Below, piece by piece: positions 35,891-46,525 of a DNA stretch of 62,797 nt; position 1 is the stretch's first letter; each line of letters starts with the position of its first letter. The DNA comes from Flavobacterium sp. BFFFF1 (GTDB lineage: Bacteria; Bacteroidota; Bacteroidia; Flavobacteriales; Flavobacteriaceae): NCBI RefSeq assembly GCF_002256285.1, contig NZ_NKJE01000002.1, forward strand, positions 170,178-232,974, given 5' to 3'. Made by a program: the position numbers and the translations under genes. Under the pieces are notes generated by a model. It was given only the letters and a program-made list of their open reading frames with translations, was not told the origin of the DNA and searched no databases.

Positions 35891-37149
35891 CAGTTTTTTG
35901 GTATTAAAATCGTCATCGTTAATCCGCCTTTATGGTTGGCCGCAGGCGCTATCTTCCAGCCATGAAGCACGCATATTTTTTTCACATAATAGAGTCCGAG
36001 ACCAAATCCATTCACTTCGTTGCTTAAGGCATGTTGCGCGCGGTAAAACTTATCAAAAATAAATGAAATATTTTTTGCTGAAACACCAATACCATTATCA
36101 ATAAATGCCAATTTAAGTTGGTTTTTTTCTTCCGAGAGATGAATGTTAATATCAGGCCTTCGCTCGCAATACTTCACAGAATTGTCAATCAGGTTGTAAA
36201 TGATATTTGTGAAATGGAATACATCGGCATCAATAAAATAACTTCCATGTGGCGCTTCTATACTGATGTCGCTTTCCGGATATTTGAGTAAAATACTTTC
36301 GATGACATCTTCGATGATCGCAACAACATCCGTTTTTTCTTTCTTTAATACCAACGCCGTCTTGTCTGATTTGGCAATATTCAGTACTTTCTCAATATGG
36401 GCGTTGAGTTTGTTGCTTTGCGAAATGATGATCTGGGTGTATTTTTCGAGCTTTTCATCGTTGGTAATCTGAGGCTGTTTGCTTAGGTAGTTCGACGCAA
36501 TCAATATCGACGACAAGGGTGTTTTGAATTCGTGTGTCATATTGTTGATGAAATCGCGCTGCAGTTCAGAGTACTTTTTTTGCTGTAAAATGGTGAAAAT
36601 CGAATACACATAAATCAATAAAATCACCACCAATGCGAATGAAAGCACAAACCAGAATTTTAGCGAACTGAATAGGTAAGTGGTTTCATTCGGGAAGCGT
36701 ATCGCAAAGTAATAGACCAGGTTTTTATGCTTCGGGAAATGCACAGTATGCTTTGATTTCGTCTTGTCGGAAAGCGACACGTAATTGCCGTAGACCATTT
36801 CGTCGCTTTGGCAGTTGTAAATGGCATATTCAAAATCCGTGACGATATTCACCTTTGCAAATTCCGACTTTAGGTAAAATTCCAGGATTTTGGGTTCAAA
36901 ATCATTGTTGGTGTTAACGACGTAATAGTCGTTGGATACTTTTTGCACAGGATTCTCGGAAGGCAATTCATTATTTGTGCCTTCATAAAGCCGCTTGGCT
37001 ACCTCCAGCAGTGCGACATGGGACTTCTGGCTGAATTTTCGCTCCTCAATGGTATAAGCCTGCCGTGTCCACAGCAACTGCGCAATCAGGATGCCGACGA
37101 TGGCAACGAGTCCTACGAGTATGATTAAGTTGAGTTTATTGACTTTCAT
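35890..37149 (-). CDS. Membrane sensor histidine kinase
   Basis: 419 residues from the ATG at 37149, chosen because it directly precedes the first membrane segment; an in-frame ATG at 37212 lies upstream of the -7 box and is unlikely. Two membrane helices (residues about 8-28 and 166-185) enclose a periplasmic sensor of about 135 residues. HisKA has His206 in NNMTHEFKTPL. The ATPase domain shows NLIDNSVKYC, FIDNGIGVS and GFGLGLYYVKKI. Full length for an RprX-like kinase; it should phosphorylate the adjacent OmpR-type regulator. Confidence 0.9.
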   Translation of the reverse strand: MKVNKLNLIILVGLVAIVGILIAQLLWTRQAYTIEERKFSQKSHVALLEVAKRLYEGTNNELPSENPVQKVSNDYYVVNTNNDFEPKILEFYLKSEFAKVNIVTDFEYAIYNCQSDEMVYGNYVSLSDKTKSKHTVHFPKHKNLVYYFAIRFPNETTYLFSSLKFWFVLSFALVVILLIYVYSIFTILQQKKYSELQRDFINNMTHEFKTPLSSILIASNYLSKQPQITNDEKLEKYTQIIISQSNKLNAHIEKVLNIAKSDKTALVLKKEKTDVVAIIEDVIESILLKYPESDISIEAPHGSYFIDADVFHFTNIIYNLIDNSVKYCERRPDINIHLSEEKNQLKLAFIDNGIGVSAKNISFIFDKFYRAQHALSNEVNGFGLGLYYVKKICVLHGWKIAPAANHKGGLTMTILIPKN

Positions 37150-37200
37150 AATTTGTGTTCCAATACTATAACTATTTAAGCAGTAAAAGAAATTCTGGGT

Positions 37201-37208
37201 CAAAAATA
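37201..37208 (-). promoter_or_regulatory. -7 box (TATTTTTG) for the two-component operon
   Basis: Minus-strand TATTTTTG, 52 nt upstream of the kinase ATG at 37149, fits TAnnTTTG. Confidence 0.5.
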
Positions 37209-37305
37209 ACAACTATGCCCGGGCAAATGGATAAAATAGGCACTGCTTAACAACTCATTAACAAACATTTGAAACTGCTTAACAACTGTGTAATAAATAC
37301 TGTAA

Positions 37306-37313
37306 TACTTTTG
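37306..37313 (+). promoter_or_regulatory. -7 box (TACTTTTG) for the DUF1573 gene
   Basis: TACTTTTG fits TAnnTTTG, 53 nt upstream of the ATG at 37367. Confidence 0.5.
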
Positions 37314-37366
37314 GATGGTACAAAAAACGTTCAGTTAATCATTTATTAATCAAAAACCTTCACATT

Positions 37367-37777
37367 ATGAAAAACACTATTTTATTATTCGTTACCGCGA
37401 TCATCTGCGTACTTGGATTGTCATCATTTACAACAACCCCGAAACACGGTTTAGCAACCTTTGGAGTGACCGGCGGCACAGTCGTCTGGAAAACAGAATC
37501 GATTGATGTCGGAGAGATTCCGCAGGGAACGCCAAAAACTTTTGAATTTGAATTCAAGAATACAGGCTCTACGCCAATTGTGATCACCAGTGCACATGCT
37601 TCCTGCGGCTGTACGGTAGCTGATTATCCAAAGGATTCCATCGCGCCGGGAAAATCAGCCACTATCAAAGCCACTTACAATGCCGCCAACAAAGGGGCGT
37701 TCACGAAAACAGTCACTGTGACAACCACAGAAAACGATACACCCAAAGTCCTTACGATTAAAGGGACTGTGATTTAG
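37367..37777 (+). CDS. Exported DUF1573 protein
   Basis: 136 residues. The signal peptide ends around residue 20-23 (LGLSSFTTT). The single DUF1573 immunoglobulin-like domain shows FEFEFKNTGSTPIVITSAHA, the hallmark SCGCTVADYP, and SIAPGKSATIKATYN. Members are common exported proteins of Bacteroidota with no settled function. It stands alone between divergent promoters and a strong terminator. Confidence 0.9.
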   Translation: MKNTILLFVTAIICVLGLSSFTTTPKHGLATFGVTGGTVVWKTESIDVGEIPQGTPKTFEFEFKNTGSTPIVITSAHASCGCTVADYPKDSIAPGKSATIKATYNAANKGAFTKTVTVTTTENDTPKVLTIKGTVI

Positions 37778-37798
37778 GGTATTTACAAGTGCTAATGA

Positions 37799-37838
37799 AA
37801 AAACTCCGGGTTGTGATAAGCCCGGAGTTTTGTTTTTA
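37799..37838. terminator. Bidirectional terminator between the DUF1573 gene and rimO
   Basis: Perfect stem AACTCCGGG / CCCGGAGTT with a 10-nt loop, A-rich before and TTTTGTTTTT after. The minus strand also ends in a six-T run, so it can serve both convergent genes. Confidence 0.85.
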
Positions 37839-37852
37839 TACCAATGCCTGTT

Positions 37853-39178
37853 TTAATTATCGGCAGAAACGGGCTCACCATAAAGGTCAAATTCCGTGGC
37901 CTCCGTAATTTTGATCATCGCAAAGTCGCCCGTCTTCAGGTAGTTTTTTCTCGCATCAATAAGCACTTCATTGTCTACATCCGGGCTGTCAAACTCTGTC
38001 CTTCCCACAAAATGGGTACCTTCCTTGCGGTCAATAATGCATCTAAATACTTTTCCGACTTTCTCCTGGTTTAAATCCCACGAAATCTGGGATTGTAATT
38101 CCATAATTTCATTCGCACGTTCCTGTTTCACTTCGGCAGGCACGTCATCTTCGAGAAGATAAGCGTGCGTATTTTCTTCATGCGAATACGCGAAACATCC
38201 CAAACGGTCAAACTTCATTTCCTGGACGAAATCTTTAAGCTTTTCAAAATCTTCCCGCGTTTCTCCCGGATATCCGACAATCAGTGTAGTCCTGATCGCC
38301 ATCCCGGGAACAGCCTCGCGGAAATCTTTCAGTAATTTTGTAGTTTTCTCCTGAGTAGTACCACGACGCATTGATTTCAATACCGAATCCGAAATGTGTT
38401 GCAACGGAATATCAATATAATTACAGATTTTTGGCTCGCGTTTCATAATCTCCAATACGTCCATCGGGAATCCTGTTGGAAATGCATAGTGCAGGCGGAT
38501 CCACTCGATCCCTTCAACTTTTACCAACGCCTCAAGCAACTCGCCCAAGTTCCGCTTTTTATATAGATCCAGGCCGTAATAAGTCAGGTCCTGTGCAATC
38601 AATATCAATTCCTTCACACCGTCTTTCGCTAAACCTTCAGCTTCTTTAACGAGCTTTTCGATAGGCTGGGAAACGTGCTTGCCGCGCATTAACGGAATCG
38701 CACAAAAACTGCACGGGCGGTCACAGCCTTCGGCAATTTTCAGGTAAGCGTAATTTTTTGGTGTAGTCGTAAGCCTTTCCCCTAAAAGTTCATGCTTGTA
38801 ATCAGCGCCCAAAGCTTTTAAAAGCAAAGGCAATTCAGTAGTGCCAAAATATTGGTCGATATTTGGAATTTCCTTTTCTAAATCCGGACGGTAACGTTCA
38901 GAAAGACAGCCGGTCACAAACACTTTATCCACAAGGCCACGGTCTTTTTTGTCAGCATATTCCAGAATCATATTTACGGATTCTGCTTTCGCATTGTCAA
39001 TAAACCCACAGGTGTTGATCACGATAATGTTGCCTTCACTTTCCGCAGGTGCTTCATGTTCGACCTCTTTGCCGCTGGCACGCAATTGCCCCATCAGCAC
39101 TTCACTGTCATAAATGTTCTTGGAACAGCCGAGCGTAATGACGTTTATTTTGTTCTTTTTTAAAGACTTAGTCCGCAT
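37853..39178 (-). CDS. rimO: Ribosomal protein S12 methylthiotransferase RimO
   Basis: 441 residues. The MiaB/RimO N-terminal domain carries cluster cysteines in TLGCSKNIYDSEVL, NTCGFIDNAK and TGCLSERYR. The radical SAM cluster is in CDRPCSFCAIPLMRGKH (C-x3-C-x2-C), and a TRAM domain forms the last 65 residues. IDIPLQHISDSVLKSMRRG is the family signature. The enzyme adds a methylthio group to an aspartate of ribosomal protein S12. A -7 box lies 20 nt upstream. Confidence 0.95.
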   Translation of the reverse strand: MRTKSLKKNKINVITLGCSKNIYDSEVLMGQLRASGKEVEHEAPAESEGNIIVINTCGFIDNAKAESVNMILEYADKKDRGLVDKVFVTGCLSERYRPDLEKEIPNIDQYFGTTELPLLLKALGADYKHELLGERLTTTPKNYAYLKIAEGCDRPCSFCAIPLMRGKHVSQPIEKLVKEAEGLAKDGVKELILIAQDLTYYGLDLYKKRNLGELLEALVKVEGIEWIRLHYAFPTGFPMDVLEIMKREPKICNYIDIPLQHISDSVLKSMRRGTTQEKTTKLLKDFREAVPGMAIRTTLIVGYPGETREDFEKLKDFVQEMKFDRLGCFAYSHEENTHAYLLEDDVPAEVKQERANEIMELQSQISWDLNQEKVGKVFRCIIDRKEGTHFVGRTEFDSPDVDNEVLIDARKNYLKTGDFAMIKITEATEFDLYGEPVSADN

Positions 39179-39198
39179 GTATTCAAAATTTGAGGGTG

Positions 39199-39206
39199 CA
39201 AAAGTA
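39199..39206 (-). promoter_or_regulatory. -7 box (TACTTTTG) for rimO
   Basis: Minus-strand TACTTTTG, 20 nt before the rimO ATG, fits TAnnTTTG. The remaining gap to 39357 shows only a short inverted repeat (CTTCTCCCGAA / TTCGGGAAG) around 39333-39354 and no gene. Confidence 0.5.
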
Positions 39207-39357
39207 CGGTTTTTTTGCTTTAAAGTTTAAGGTTTAAAGTTAAGGTTGTATAGGTGTGTTTTTTAGGAGCTGTTTCGTGCTGTCCGCTGTATCTTTTTAT
39301 GCCTTGCTTGAGCCGGCAAAAAAAGGATGCCGCTTCTCCCGAAACTTCGGGAAGGGC

Positions 39358-39395
39358 TAAAAAAAAATCCACTTCAGGTCACGAAGCGGATTTTA
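39358..39395 (-). terminator. Terminator after the FadL-like porin gene
   Basis: On the minus strand the stem AAAATCCgCTTC / GAAGtGGATTTT is followed by further Ts, starting about 20 nt past the stop at 39416. Confidence 0.75.
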
Positions 39396-39415
39396 AAGGA
39401 AATATTGTTATTCGT

Positions 39416-40891
39416 TTACAATTCAAAAATCACGGTCAGGCTCACATTGTGGTTCCTTTGGTTAATGGTCGCTGAATCCGTTAAACCCTGCGAAAAGGAG
39501 GATTGCTGGTAATCCCGTCTGGCTTTAGTATATGAAACGTCAATTTTGGTATCTCCAAAGCTGTAACCGAGTCCCGCAGAATACGCGTTTAGGTCGCTCA
39601 TCACGGCATCATTCTTGTACGGGCTTTTCTCAAAACGATAACCACCACGGAAACTCCATTTTTTTACTTTGTATTCGCCACCAACGCGCAATTCCCCAGA
39701 AGTATCAAACAAATCAGCCATTTGTGCATTGGCCGTTGTGAATTCCGCTTTTGGCTTGAAACGGGTGTTGGAGTAATCTTTCATCGAATAATCCACGCTG
39801 ATTAGTCCCTTCGTCCCAAAAACATACGCCAAACTTCCGGTATAGCGCGACGGCGTTTGCAGCTTGTATGTTGGATAAATGATTTTGATATCAGGATCGG
39901 CATAAAAATCGCCCTGTTCTGCGGTCCTCACAGCCAGCGTTTGTAACAACTCGTCTTTAAGGCTGTACCAGGTCGGGGATTCATAGGCAAGTCCTACGCG
40001 GAATTCCTTTGTCAGTTTGGCAATTCCCCCCAATTGAAAAGAAAACCCGGATCCATAGGTTGTTAAATCATTGCTGAATCGCAGTGCCTGCAATCCTGCA
40101 TTGTTGTTGTGTCCTGGCGCATCCTGGTAGTCTTCGTAAAAACTCGTGTGCCTGTTAAAATCGGTAAAATGAGAATTTAAGTTCAAACCGATATAGTATT
40201 TATCCTTGTAAGATACTGCTGCATTAAAGGATAGTTTTCCATTATATCCCGTACTTACAATCGTATTTTCCTGATAAAAATTATTAGCGCCAGTCACGTT
40301 TGAAGTGTAGGTGTTTCCGGCTCCGGGATTGATGATGAAGCCCTCATACCCAAGGTAAGCCTGTTGCTCATTGTAGTACAGGTCTTCAAAATTGTTGCCT
40401 GTAATCGTTGACAACGGAATTCCATTTGCGTAACTTGTAAAGTAGTTTGCGACAGAATTGCCATTATGTCCCCGGTAAAATACAGAGTTGTCAAATAGAT
40501 TTGCGTTCTCGTAATTTAAACCCAGTGCGATTTTATTCCATCCGGTTTTTTCGCTTGTATCCTTAAAAATCCAAATGCCACCAACCTGATTTAAATCGAA
40601 AGTGTTGTCATTTTCATTGTACTTCTCCCCGAAATAGTTCGAACGGTTGGTCGTATTTACGCTGCTCAACGTCAGCGCTGCCTGGTTATTCGTAAATATT
40701 GCTGAACCAGCCGGATTGACATTCAATGATGAAAAATCGCCTCCCAGCGCACCAAAAGCGCCGCCCATAGCACGAAACCGCGCTGTACCGTTAAGATTGT
40801 CCTGTGCATAACGGAGACCGTCCGTAGCATCCTGTGCCTGCGTGCTTACTGCCGCCAGGCCTAAAATAAGAATAGATAAATACTTTTTCAT
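39416..40891 (-). CDS. OMPP1/FadL/TodX-family outer-membrane protein
   Basis: 491 residues with a signal peptide ending STQAQ. The mature start (RFRAMGGAFGALGGDFSSLNVNPAGSAIF, split at AFGALGG) has the conserved NPAG motif of the FadL/OMPP1 family. The rest alternates aromatic beta-strands and ends in VSLTVIFEL, a barrel-closing strand. Members are 14-stranded barrels that take up hydrophobic compounds; the cargo is unknown. Single gene with its own terminator. Confidence 0.88.
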   Translation of the reverse strand: MKKYLSILILGLAAVSTQAQDATDGLRYAQDNLNGTARFRAMGGAFGALGGDFSSLNVNPAGSAIFTNNQAALTLSSVNTTNRSNYFGEKYNENDNTFDLNQVGGIWIFKDTSEKTGWNKIALGLNYENANLFDNSVFYRGHNGNSVANYFTSYANGIPLSTITGNNFEDLYYNEQQAYLGYEGFIINPGAGNTYTSNVTGANNFYQENTIVSTGYNGKLSFNAAVSYKDKYYIGLNLNSHFTDFNRHTSFYEDYQDAPGHNNNAGLQALRFSNDLTTYGSGFSFQLGGIAKLTKEFRVGLAYESPTWYSLKDELLQTLAVRTAEQGDFYADPDIKIIYPTYKLQTPSRYTGSLAYVFGTKGLISVDYSMKDYSNTRFKPKAEFTTANAQMADLFDTSGELRVGGEYKVKKWSFRGGYRFEKSPYKNDAVMSDLNAYSAGLGYSFGDTKIDVSYTKARRDYQQSSFSQGLTDSATINQRNHNVSLTVIFEL

Positions 40892-40954
40892 GTGATGATT
40901 GATTTTTGGTCAAAAAAATACCCATGTCAAACACAGGTATTTGTTAAATTTTAA

Positions 40955-41929
40955 TTAGCCTCTTCTGCCTCCGCCGCCACCGCCGCTTCTGCCACCGCCG
41001 CCCCCGCCGCCGCCTCTGCTTCCGCCGTAGCTGCCTCCTGAAGAACGGCTTCCTCCTGAGGAGCTTGGGCTACTGTAGGTTCTTGTAGATGATGATGAAC
41101 TTCTTGTCGGAGTGTAATTTCCATTATTTCTTGTAGAAGATGAAGTAGTGTAAGTCGTATTGCTCCTGGTTCCGGAGTTGCGGTTTGAATAGGTGGTTAC
41201 AGATCTTCTTCCGCTGCTGTAATCGCCACTATTCCGGCCATTAAAATTACGGTTGCCTGATCGACCTATAAAATTGCGGTTGCCTAATCGTCCTCCATTT
41301 GTTGCGTAGCTTCTTCTTCCTGCATTATTAGCAATACCATAGTTGTAGCCTGAACCCCTTCTACCTAGCGCATAAGCATAATTTCCATGGTGGTGGTTTC
41401 CATAATAGTTGCCGTAGTAACCGCCGTAATAAGGGTAGTAGCCTCCCCATCCCCATCCGGGATAATAGCCTCCCCATCCGATACCGTACCAGGAATTCCA
41501 TCCCCAGCCAATATTCCAATTCCATCCGGAGCCATACCAGCCCCATGTTGGCGTGTACCAGGAATTCCATCCCCAGCCATTATCATATACGTTGACAACC
41601 ACATTGTCAGTAGTACTTCCCCAGCCAGCGTTATCACTAACATAGCGATAGGTCGTGGCTGTGGTATCCGAATCTGAATTGTAGTTGTCTACATCGGTAA
41701 AAACTTCAGCGGTCTGCTGTTTTGAATCAAAATAATCCTTATAGCTTTGATTCGTTGAAGTAGTTGCGGTTTCTCTAGCCTGAGGAGTGCTGTTACCGTT
41801 TCCATAAACGCCGTCCCGATCGTAATAAGAGGTATTCTGGTACGACCCGCACGACGCCGTCACCACCCCAATCAATCCCACGAGGGACCAAATGCGGAGC
41901 GATTTTAGTTGAACATAATAAGTTTTCAT
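40955..41929 (-). CDS. Gly/Tyr/Trp-rich surface lipoprotein
   Basis: 324 residues from the ATG at 41929, chosen because it begins the lipoprotein signal (VVTASCGSYQN) and because the -7 box lies 30 nt upstream. Residues about 120-190 are a low-complexity run of Trp, Gly and Tyr (WNSWYTPTWGWYGSGWNW, then GGYYPGWGWGGYY). The last 100 residues are rich in Ser, Arg, Thr and Gly, ending in poly-Gly with Arg. Such tails can be structural or RNA-binding-like, but no known fold is seen. Similar proteins occur widely in Flavobacteriaceae with no assigned role. Confidence 0.75.
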   Translation of the reverse strand: MKTYYVQLKSLRIWSLVGLIGVVTASCGSYQNTSYYDRDGVYGNGNSTPQARETATTSTNQSYKDYFDSKQQTAEVFTDVDNYNSDSDTTATTYRYVSDNAGWGSTTDNVVVNVYDNGWGWNSWYTPTWGWYGSGWNWNIGWGWNSWYGIGWGGYYPGWGWGGYYPYYGGYYGNYYGNHHHGNYAYALGRRGSGYNYGIANNAGRRSYATNGGRLGNRNFIGRSGNRNFNGRNSGDYSSGRRSVTTYSNRNSGTRSNTTYTTSSSTRNNGNYTPTRSSSSSTRTYSSPSSSGGSRSSGGSYGGSRGGGGGGGGRSGGGGGGRRG

Positions 41930-41958
41930 ATCTGTAGCATTTTTATTGTTGGACAATA

Positions 41959-41966
41959 CAAAAATA
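41959..41966 (-). promoter_or_regulatory. -7 box (TATTTTTG) for the Gly/Tyr-rich lipoprotein
   Basis: Minus-strand TATTTTTG, 30 nt before the ATG at 41929. It supports the chosen start over a longer frame that would begin at 41956. Confidence 0.5.
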
Positions 41967-42029
41967 ATTAGTTTTGCGAAACTTTTTAGTTAAATAAAGT
42001 TAAACCTGATTTATCTCAATTTATTGCAT

Positions 42030-43508
<1,479 letters not shown>

Positions 43509-43564
43509 TATCCAGCTCCTTTTCTGGGCCTTTTAAAAATATTTAGAAAAATAAGCTGAAGCTA

Positions 43565-43594
43565 TTGCGCAAATAAAAAATAGTTGTATTTTTG
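43565..43594 (+). promoter_or_regulatory. Promoter of the tRNA-Glu/rpsT cluster
   Basis: TTG (43565-43567), a 19-nt spacer and TATTTTTG (43587-43594) fit the Bacteroidota -33/-7 promoter. It starts about 20 nt before the first tRNA. Confidence 0.65.
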
Positions 43595-43613
43595 CATCCG
43601 CATTAAACAAGCA

Positions 43614-43685
43614 GGCCCGTTCGTCTATCGGTTAGGACGCCAGGTTTTCATCCTGGTAAGGGGGGTTCGATTCCCCCACGGGCTA
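43614..43685 (+). tRNA. tRNA-Glu (anticodon TTC), first copy
   Basis: 72 nt. Acceptor arms GGCCCGT / ACGGGCT with discriminator A. The anticodon arm is CCAGG-TTTTCAT-CCTGG with anticodon TTC. The T arm contains GGTTCGATTCC. The CCA end is not encoded. Confidence 0.95.
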
Positions 43686-43730
43686 CAAAGTTCAATCGAA
43701 TATTGAAAGAATCTGAACCAGGGGAATAAC

Positions 43731-43802
43731 GGTCCGTTCGTCTAGGGGTTAGGACGCCAGGTTTTCATCCTGGTAACAGGGGTTCGATTCCCCTACGGAC
43801 TA
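43731..43802 (+). tRNA. tRNA-Glu (anticodon TTC), second copy
   Basis: 72 nt. Acceptor arms GGTCCGT / ACGGACT, discriminator A, and the same anticodon arm as the first copy. It differs from copy one mainly in compensatory acceptor and D/T-arm bases, so both copies remain foldable. The copies are 45 nt apart and 34 nt before rpsT. Confidence 0.95.
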
Positions 43803-43836
43803 CAAAATTGAATATTAAAGAAACAATTATTAAGAA

Positions 43837-44088
43837 ATGGCAAATCATAAGTCAGCTTTAAAGAGAATCAGAAGTAACGAAAAGAGAAGGGTATTAAACA
43901 GATATCAGCACAAAACCACTCGTAATGCAATCAAAGCGTTAAGGATGGCTACTGATAAAAACGAAGCTTCTTCTAAGTTATCTGCAGTGATTTCAATGAT
44001 TGACAAATTGGCTAAGAAGAACATTATCCATGATAACAAAGCTTCTAACCTTAAGTCAAAACTTACCAGGCACATCGCTAAATTGTAA
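43837..44088 (+). CDS. rpsT: 30S ribosomal protein S20
   Basis: 83 residues, basic and helical, starting MANHKSALKRIRSNEKRR and ending KSKLTRHIAKL, as in other S20 proteins. It binds 16S rRNA in the small subunit. It lies just after two tRNA-Glu genes and is likely transcribed with them, followed by a strong terminator. Confidence 0.97.
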   Translation: MANHKSALKRIRSNEKRRVLNRYQHKTTRNAIKALRMATDKNEASSKLSAVISMIDKLAKKNIIHDNKASNLKSKLTRHIAKL

Positions 44089-44112
44089 CTGCGGTTACAA
44101 TATGAATTATAT

Positions 44113-44141
44113 GGAAGGCTTCTGAAAAGAAGCCTTTTTTT
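44113..44141 (+). terminator. Terminator after rpsT
   Basis: Stem AAGGCTTCT / AGAAGCCTT with a GAAA loop and seven Ts, 25 nt after the rpsT stop. It touches the last bases of the convergent receiver gene. Confidence 0.9.
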
Positions 44142-44541
44142 ATATGCTTAATTTTGTGAGAATGCGCCCCAATAATTCCTTTGTAAGGGGTTTCGGGAAA
44201 AAATCCAAAACCATGTGAAAGTTTTTTGACTTTCTGATGTCGTTTGGGTCAATCGAGGACGAAAGCAGGATGATTTTTGTGTTTTGGTAATGCGAAGACA
44301 ATCCCTGGCTAAATTGTTCTAAAAACTCCCATCCGTCCATTACCGGCATGTTCAGATCCAAAAGTATGAGTTGTTTTTCTTCTTTATCGCCTGATTCCGG
44401 AGTTGCCGTAAGGTATGATATGGCTTCCTCACCGTTTGAAAAAGTGATTACCTGTGATGCAAAATTTGCTTTTGAAATAACCATCCTTGACAGCAACAAC
44501 GCTATCGGATCATCGTCTATACAGATTACTTTGTGAAGCAT
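44140..44541 (-). CDS. Stand-alone receiver-domain response regulator
   Basis: 133 residues, a single CheY-like receiver with no output domain. Acidic residues Asp9-Asp11 (ICIDDDPIALLL), phospho-acceptor Asp62 (LILLDLNMPVMDGWEF), the Ser of LLSSS and the Lys of FFPKPLTKE are all present. Its ATG overlaps the stop of the upstream PAS kinase gene (TAATG), so the two are coupled. It probably works as a phosphate sink or a protein-protein switch for that kinase. Confidence 0.9.
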   Translation of the reverse strand: MLHKVICIDDDPIALLLSRMVISKANFASQVITFSNGEEAISYLTATPESGDKEEKQLILLDLNMPVMDGWEFLEQFSQGLSSHYQNTKIILLSSSIDPNDIRKSKNFHMVLDFFPKPLTKELLGRILTKLSI

Positions 44542-46253
44542 TAGTTTTCTTTCCTGAATTTTATCGTAAAAGTAGTCCCTTTATCCACCGTACTGTCAAT
44601 ATCAATTTCACCGCCCATACTTTCCATCTGTGATTTCACCAGATAAAGGCCAAGTCCCTTGCTGTCCGGATAATTATGGAAACGTTGGTACAAGCCGAAG
44701 ACTTTATCCCTAAACTTCATCAGGTCAATTCCCATTCCATTGTCACTAAAACGCAAGACAGTATAATCTTCGTCTTCTTTTGTTGAAATATGGAGTTCCA
44801 GGTCCCGCTCAGCCGATTTATATTTGATGGCATTAGTCAGGAGATTTAGCAAAATACTCTCAAAATAAGCCTTATTTGAATAGACTTCGACAGCCTTAAT
44901 GTCATAATCTATTTTTAGATTATTGCTTGAAATCATGATATTGATCTGGCTCATGACATTGTCAATCGAGTCAGAAATCGTGATGTGCTGCTTCTCTATG
45001 GAAGGGTTGTCACGAATGATGACGACTTTGCCAAGGTCCGAAATCGTTTCGTTCAACAGGTAGGTCGATTTTGAAAAACCTTCCATGATTTGCTGCAATT
45101 CCTCATTTTCTATAGGAATTTCCTCGAGTAATTGCAACAGTCCAATTAGATTCGACAGTGGCGCCCTGAGGTTGTGCGATGTGATATATGAGAATTGCCG
45201 TAAGTCTTTATTGTTTTGGGTGAGTTCATTGATTAGTTGTTCGCGTTCTTTTTCCTGCATTTTGCGTTCGGTAACATCTCGCTGTATCGAAATCCAGTGG
45301 GTATGCTCTTTCTCCGCATTAAACACCGGCACCATAGAAAATTGTACCCAGTATGCATCACCGTTTTTCTTATAGGCGATCAGTTCAATCTCACATTCTT
45401 TTTTCAGTGAAATGCACTCAATAAGGCTTGTTAATCCCGCCGCATCGGTTTTTTCGCCAAAGAATACCATCGGCGATTTGCTGATGATACTGTCGTATTC
45501 ATATCCCGACATGTTAGTAAATGCCTGGTTCACGAACACGATACCGGGGATGCCATACTTTGAATTATCCGAGTCTGTGATCACTACGGCATCTTTGGTG
45601 TTGGTGATTACCGTTTCAAGTAATTTAAGGCGCTGTTCTTCTTCCTTGCGTTTTGTAATATCCTGCATGGCCCCGATCATACGAATCGGCTCGCCTTTTT
45701 CATTGAATAGGAGGAATCCCCTGTCCAATACATAGCGGTAAGATCCGTCACGGCACTTGAAGCGGTATTCATCCTGCCATTTCTGGGTTTTTTGCTCTAA
45801 GAAGGCATACAGCTTAACCGACATACGGATGCTGTCTTCAGGGTGAATGCGGTCAAACCACCATTTGGAGTTGTTTCCGACTTCATCTTTTTTATACCCG
45901 TAAACACCCTGAATTCCCTTGTTCCAGGTAAATTCATTTTCTTTAATCTTCCAGTCCCAGATGGTGTCGCTGGTCGCTTTTGCAACGATATCATAGCGTT
46001 CTTTCGATTCCCGGATTTCAAGGTTATTGTTTTTCGTTTTTTCCAAATTTTGGAGGTTCGACCGGTCATTCTTAACTATAAAATAACGGATGATCACCGC
46101 GCAAATCGTAATGAATACAAAATCACGCGCAATATGGAAATACAGAAAACTTTCGCTGGTATAGTGCTTTTCGAGCAGCGTCAGGCTTGAAAAGGCCAAA
46201 ACGATAGCAATGAAAATAAAAATGTAGGTTATTTTATCGGTTTTATTTTTCAT
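44541..46253 (-). CDS. PAS-domain sensor histidine kinase
   Basis: 570 residues. Two N-terminal membrane helices (about 8-27 and 42-61) form a short hairpin. PAS 1 (about 80-200) has the FTWNKGIQGVYGY / IHPEDSIRM / GAMQDITKRK pattern of PAS_3 with PAC. PAS 2 (about 210-330) resembles LOV-like PAS but lacks the flavin-binding cysteine motif. HisKA has His360 in SYITSHNLRAPLSNLIG, followed by an ATPase domain with LLTNAIKY, FSDNGMGID and GLGLYLVKSQ. The partner is the overlapping receiver gene. The signal is unknown. Confidence 0.9.
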   Translation of the reverse strand: MKNKTDKITYIFIFIAIVLAFSSLTLLEKHYTSESFLYFHIARDFVFITICAVIIRYFIVKNDRSNLQNLEKTKNNNLEIRESKERYDIVAKATSDTIWDWKIKENEFTWNKGIQGVYGYKKDEVGNNSKWWFDRIHPEDSIRMSVKLYAFLEQKTQKWQDEYRFKCRDGSYRYVLDRGFLLFNEKGEPIRMIGAMQDITKRKEEEQRLKLLETVITNTKDAVVITDSDNSKYGIPGIVFVNQAFTNMSGYEYDSIISKSPMVFFGEKTDAAGLTSLIECISLKKECEIELIAYKKNGDAYWVQFSMVPVFNAEKEHTHWISIQRDVTERKMQEKEREQLINELTQNNKDLRQFSYITSHNLRAPLSNLIGLLQLLEEIPIENEELQQIMEGFSKSTYLLNETISDLGKVVIIRDNPSIEKQHITISDSIDNVMSQINIMISSNNLKIDYDIKAVEVYSNKAYFESILLNLLTNAIKYKSAERDLELHISTKEDEDYTVLRFSDNGMGIDLMKFRDKVFGLYQRFHNYPDSKGLGLYLVKSQMESMGGEIDIDSTVDKGTTFTIKFRKEN

Positions 46254-46498
46254 TACTCCAAATATAGAAAAATAATGGTTCAGTTGTAAGAATTGGGAAA
46301 AAACCGGTAGGGTGAAGGGACTAACTTTTGGGGTCAGTACTTTGTGCGGGACAGAAGTACACGACGTTCTGTCAGTTATGTTATGGTTTCATTAAATTTA
46401 AATTCGTTTTGCTCGTTCGCTCTAATGAACGCCACAACTTACAAACTTATAAGTCAAGAACTTCCAAACCATGTGCTTTTTTATCCCGAAATAAAGTG

Positions 46499-46506
46499 TA
46501 CCTTTG
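46499..46506 (+). promoter_or_regulatory. -7 box (TACCTTTG) for typA
   Basis: TACCTTTG fits TAnnTTTG, 19 nt upstream of the typA ATG. The rest of the 272-nt gap 46254-46525 shows no gene. Confidence 0.55.
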
Positions 46507-46525
46507 CACCCATTAAAAAATACAG

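Noticed and set aside
39333..39354. Inverted repeat CCCGAAACTTCGGG as a relative of the cassette repeat centre
   Set aside because: Only the short palindrome resembles the repeat; no arms, flanks or neighbouring unit are present.
43614..43802. The two tRNA-Glu genes as an integration (attachment) duplicate
   Set aside because: Both are complete and foldable with compensated stem changes, and no integrase or foreign segment lies between or beside them.
45400..45700. LOV photosensor domain in the PAS histidine kinase
   Set aside because: The second PAS domain resembles LOV in outline but lacks the conserved flavin-binding cysteine motif (it reads KSPMVFFG at that place).
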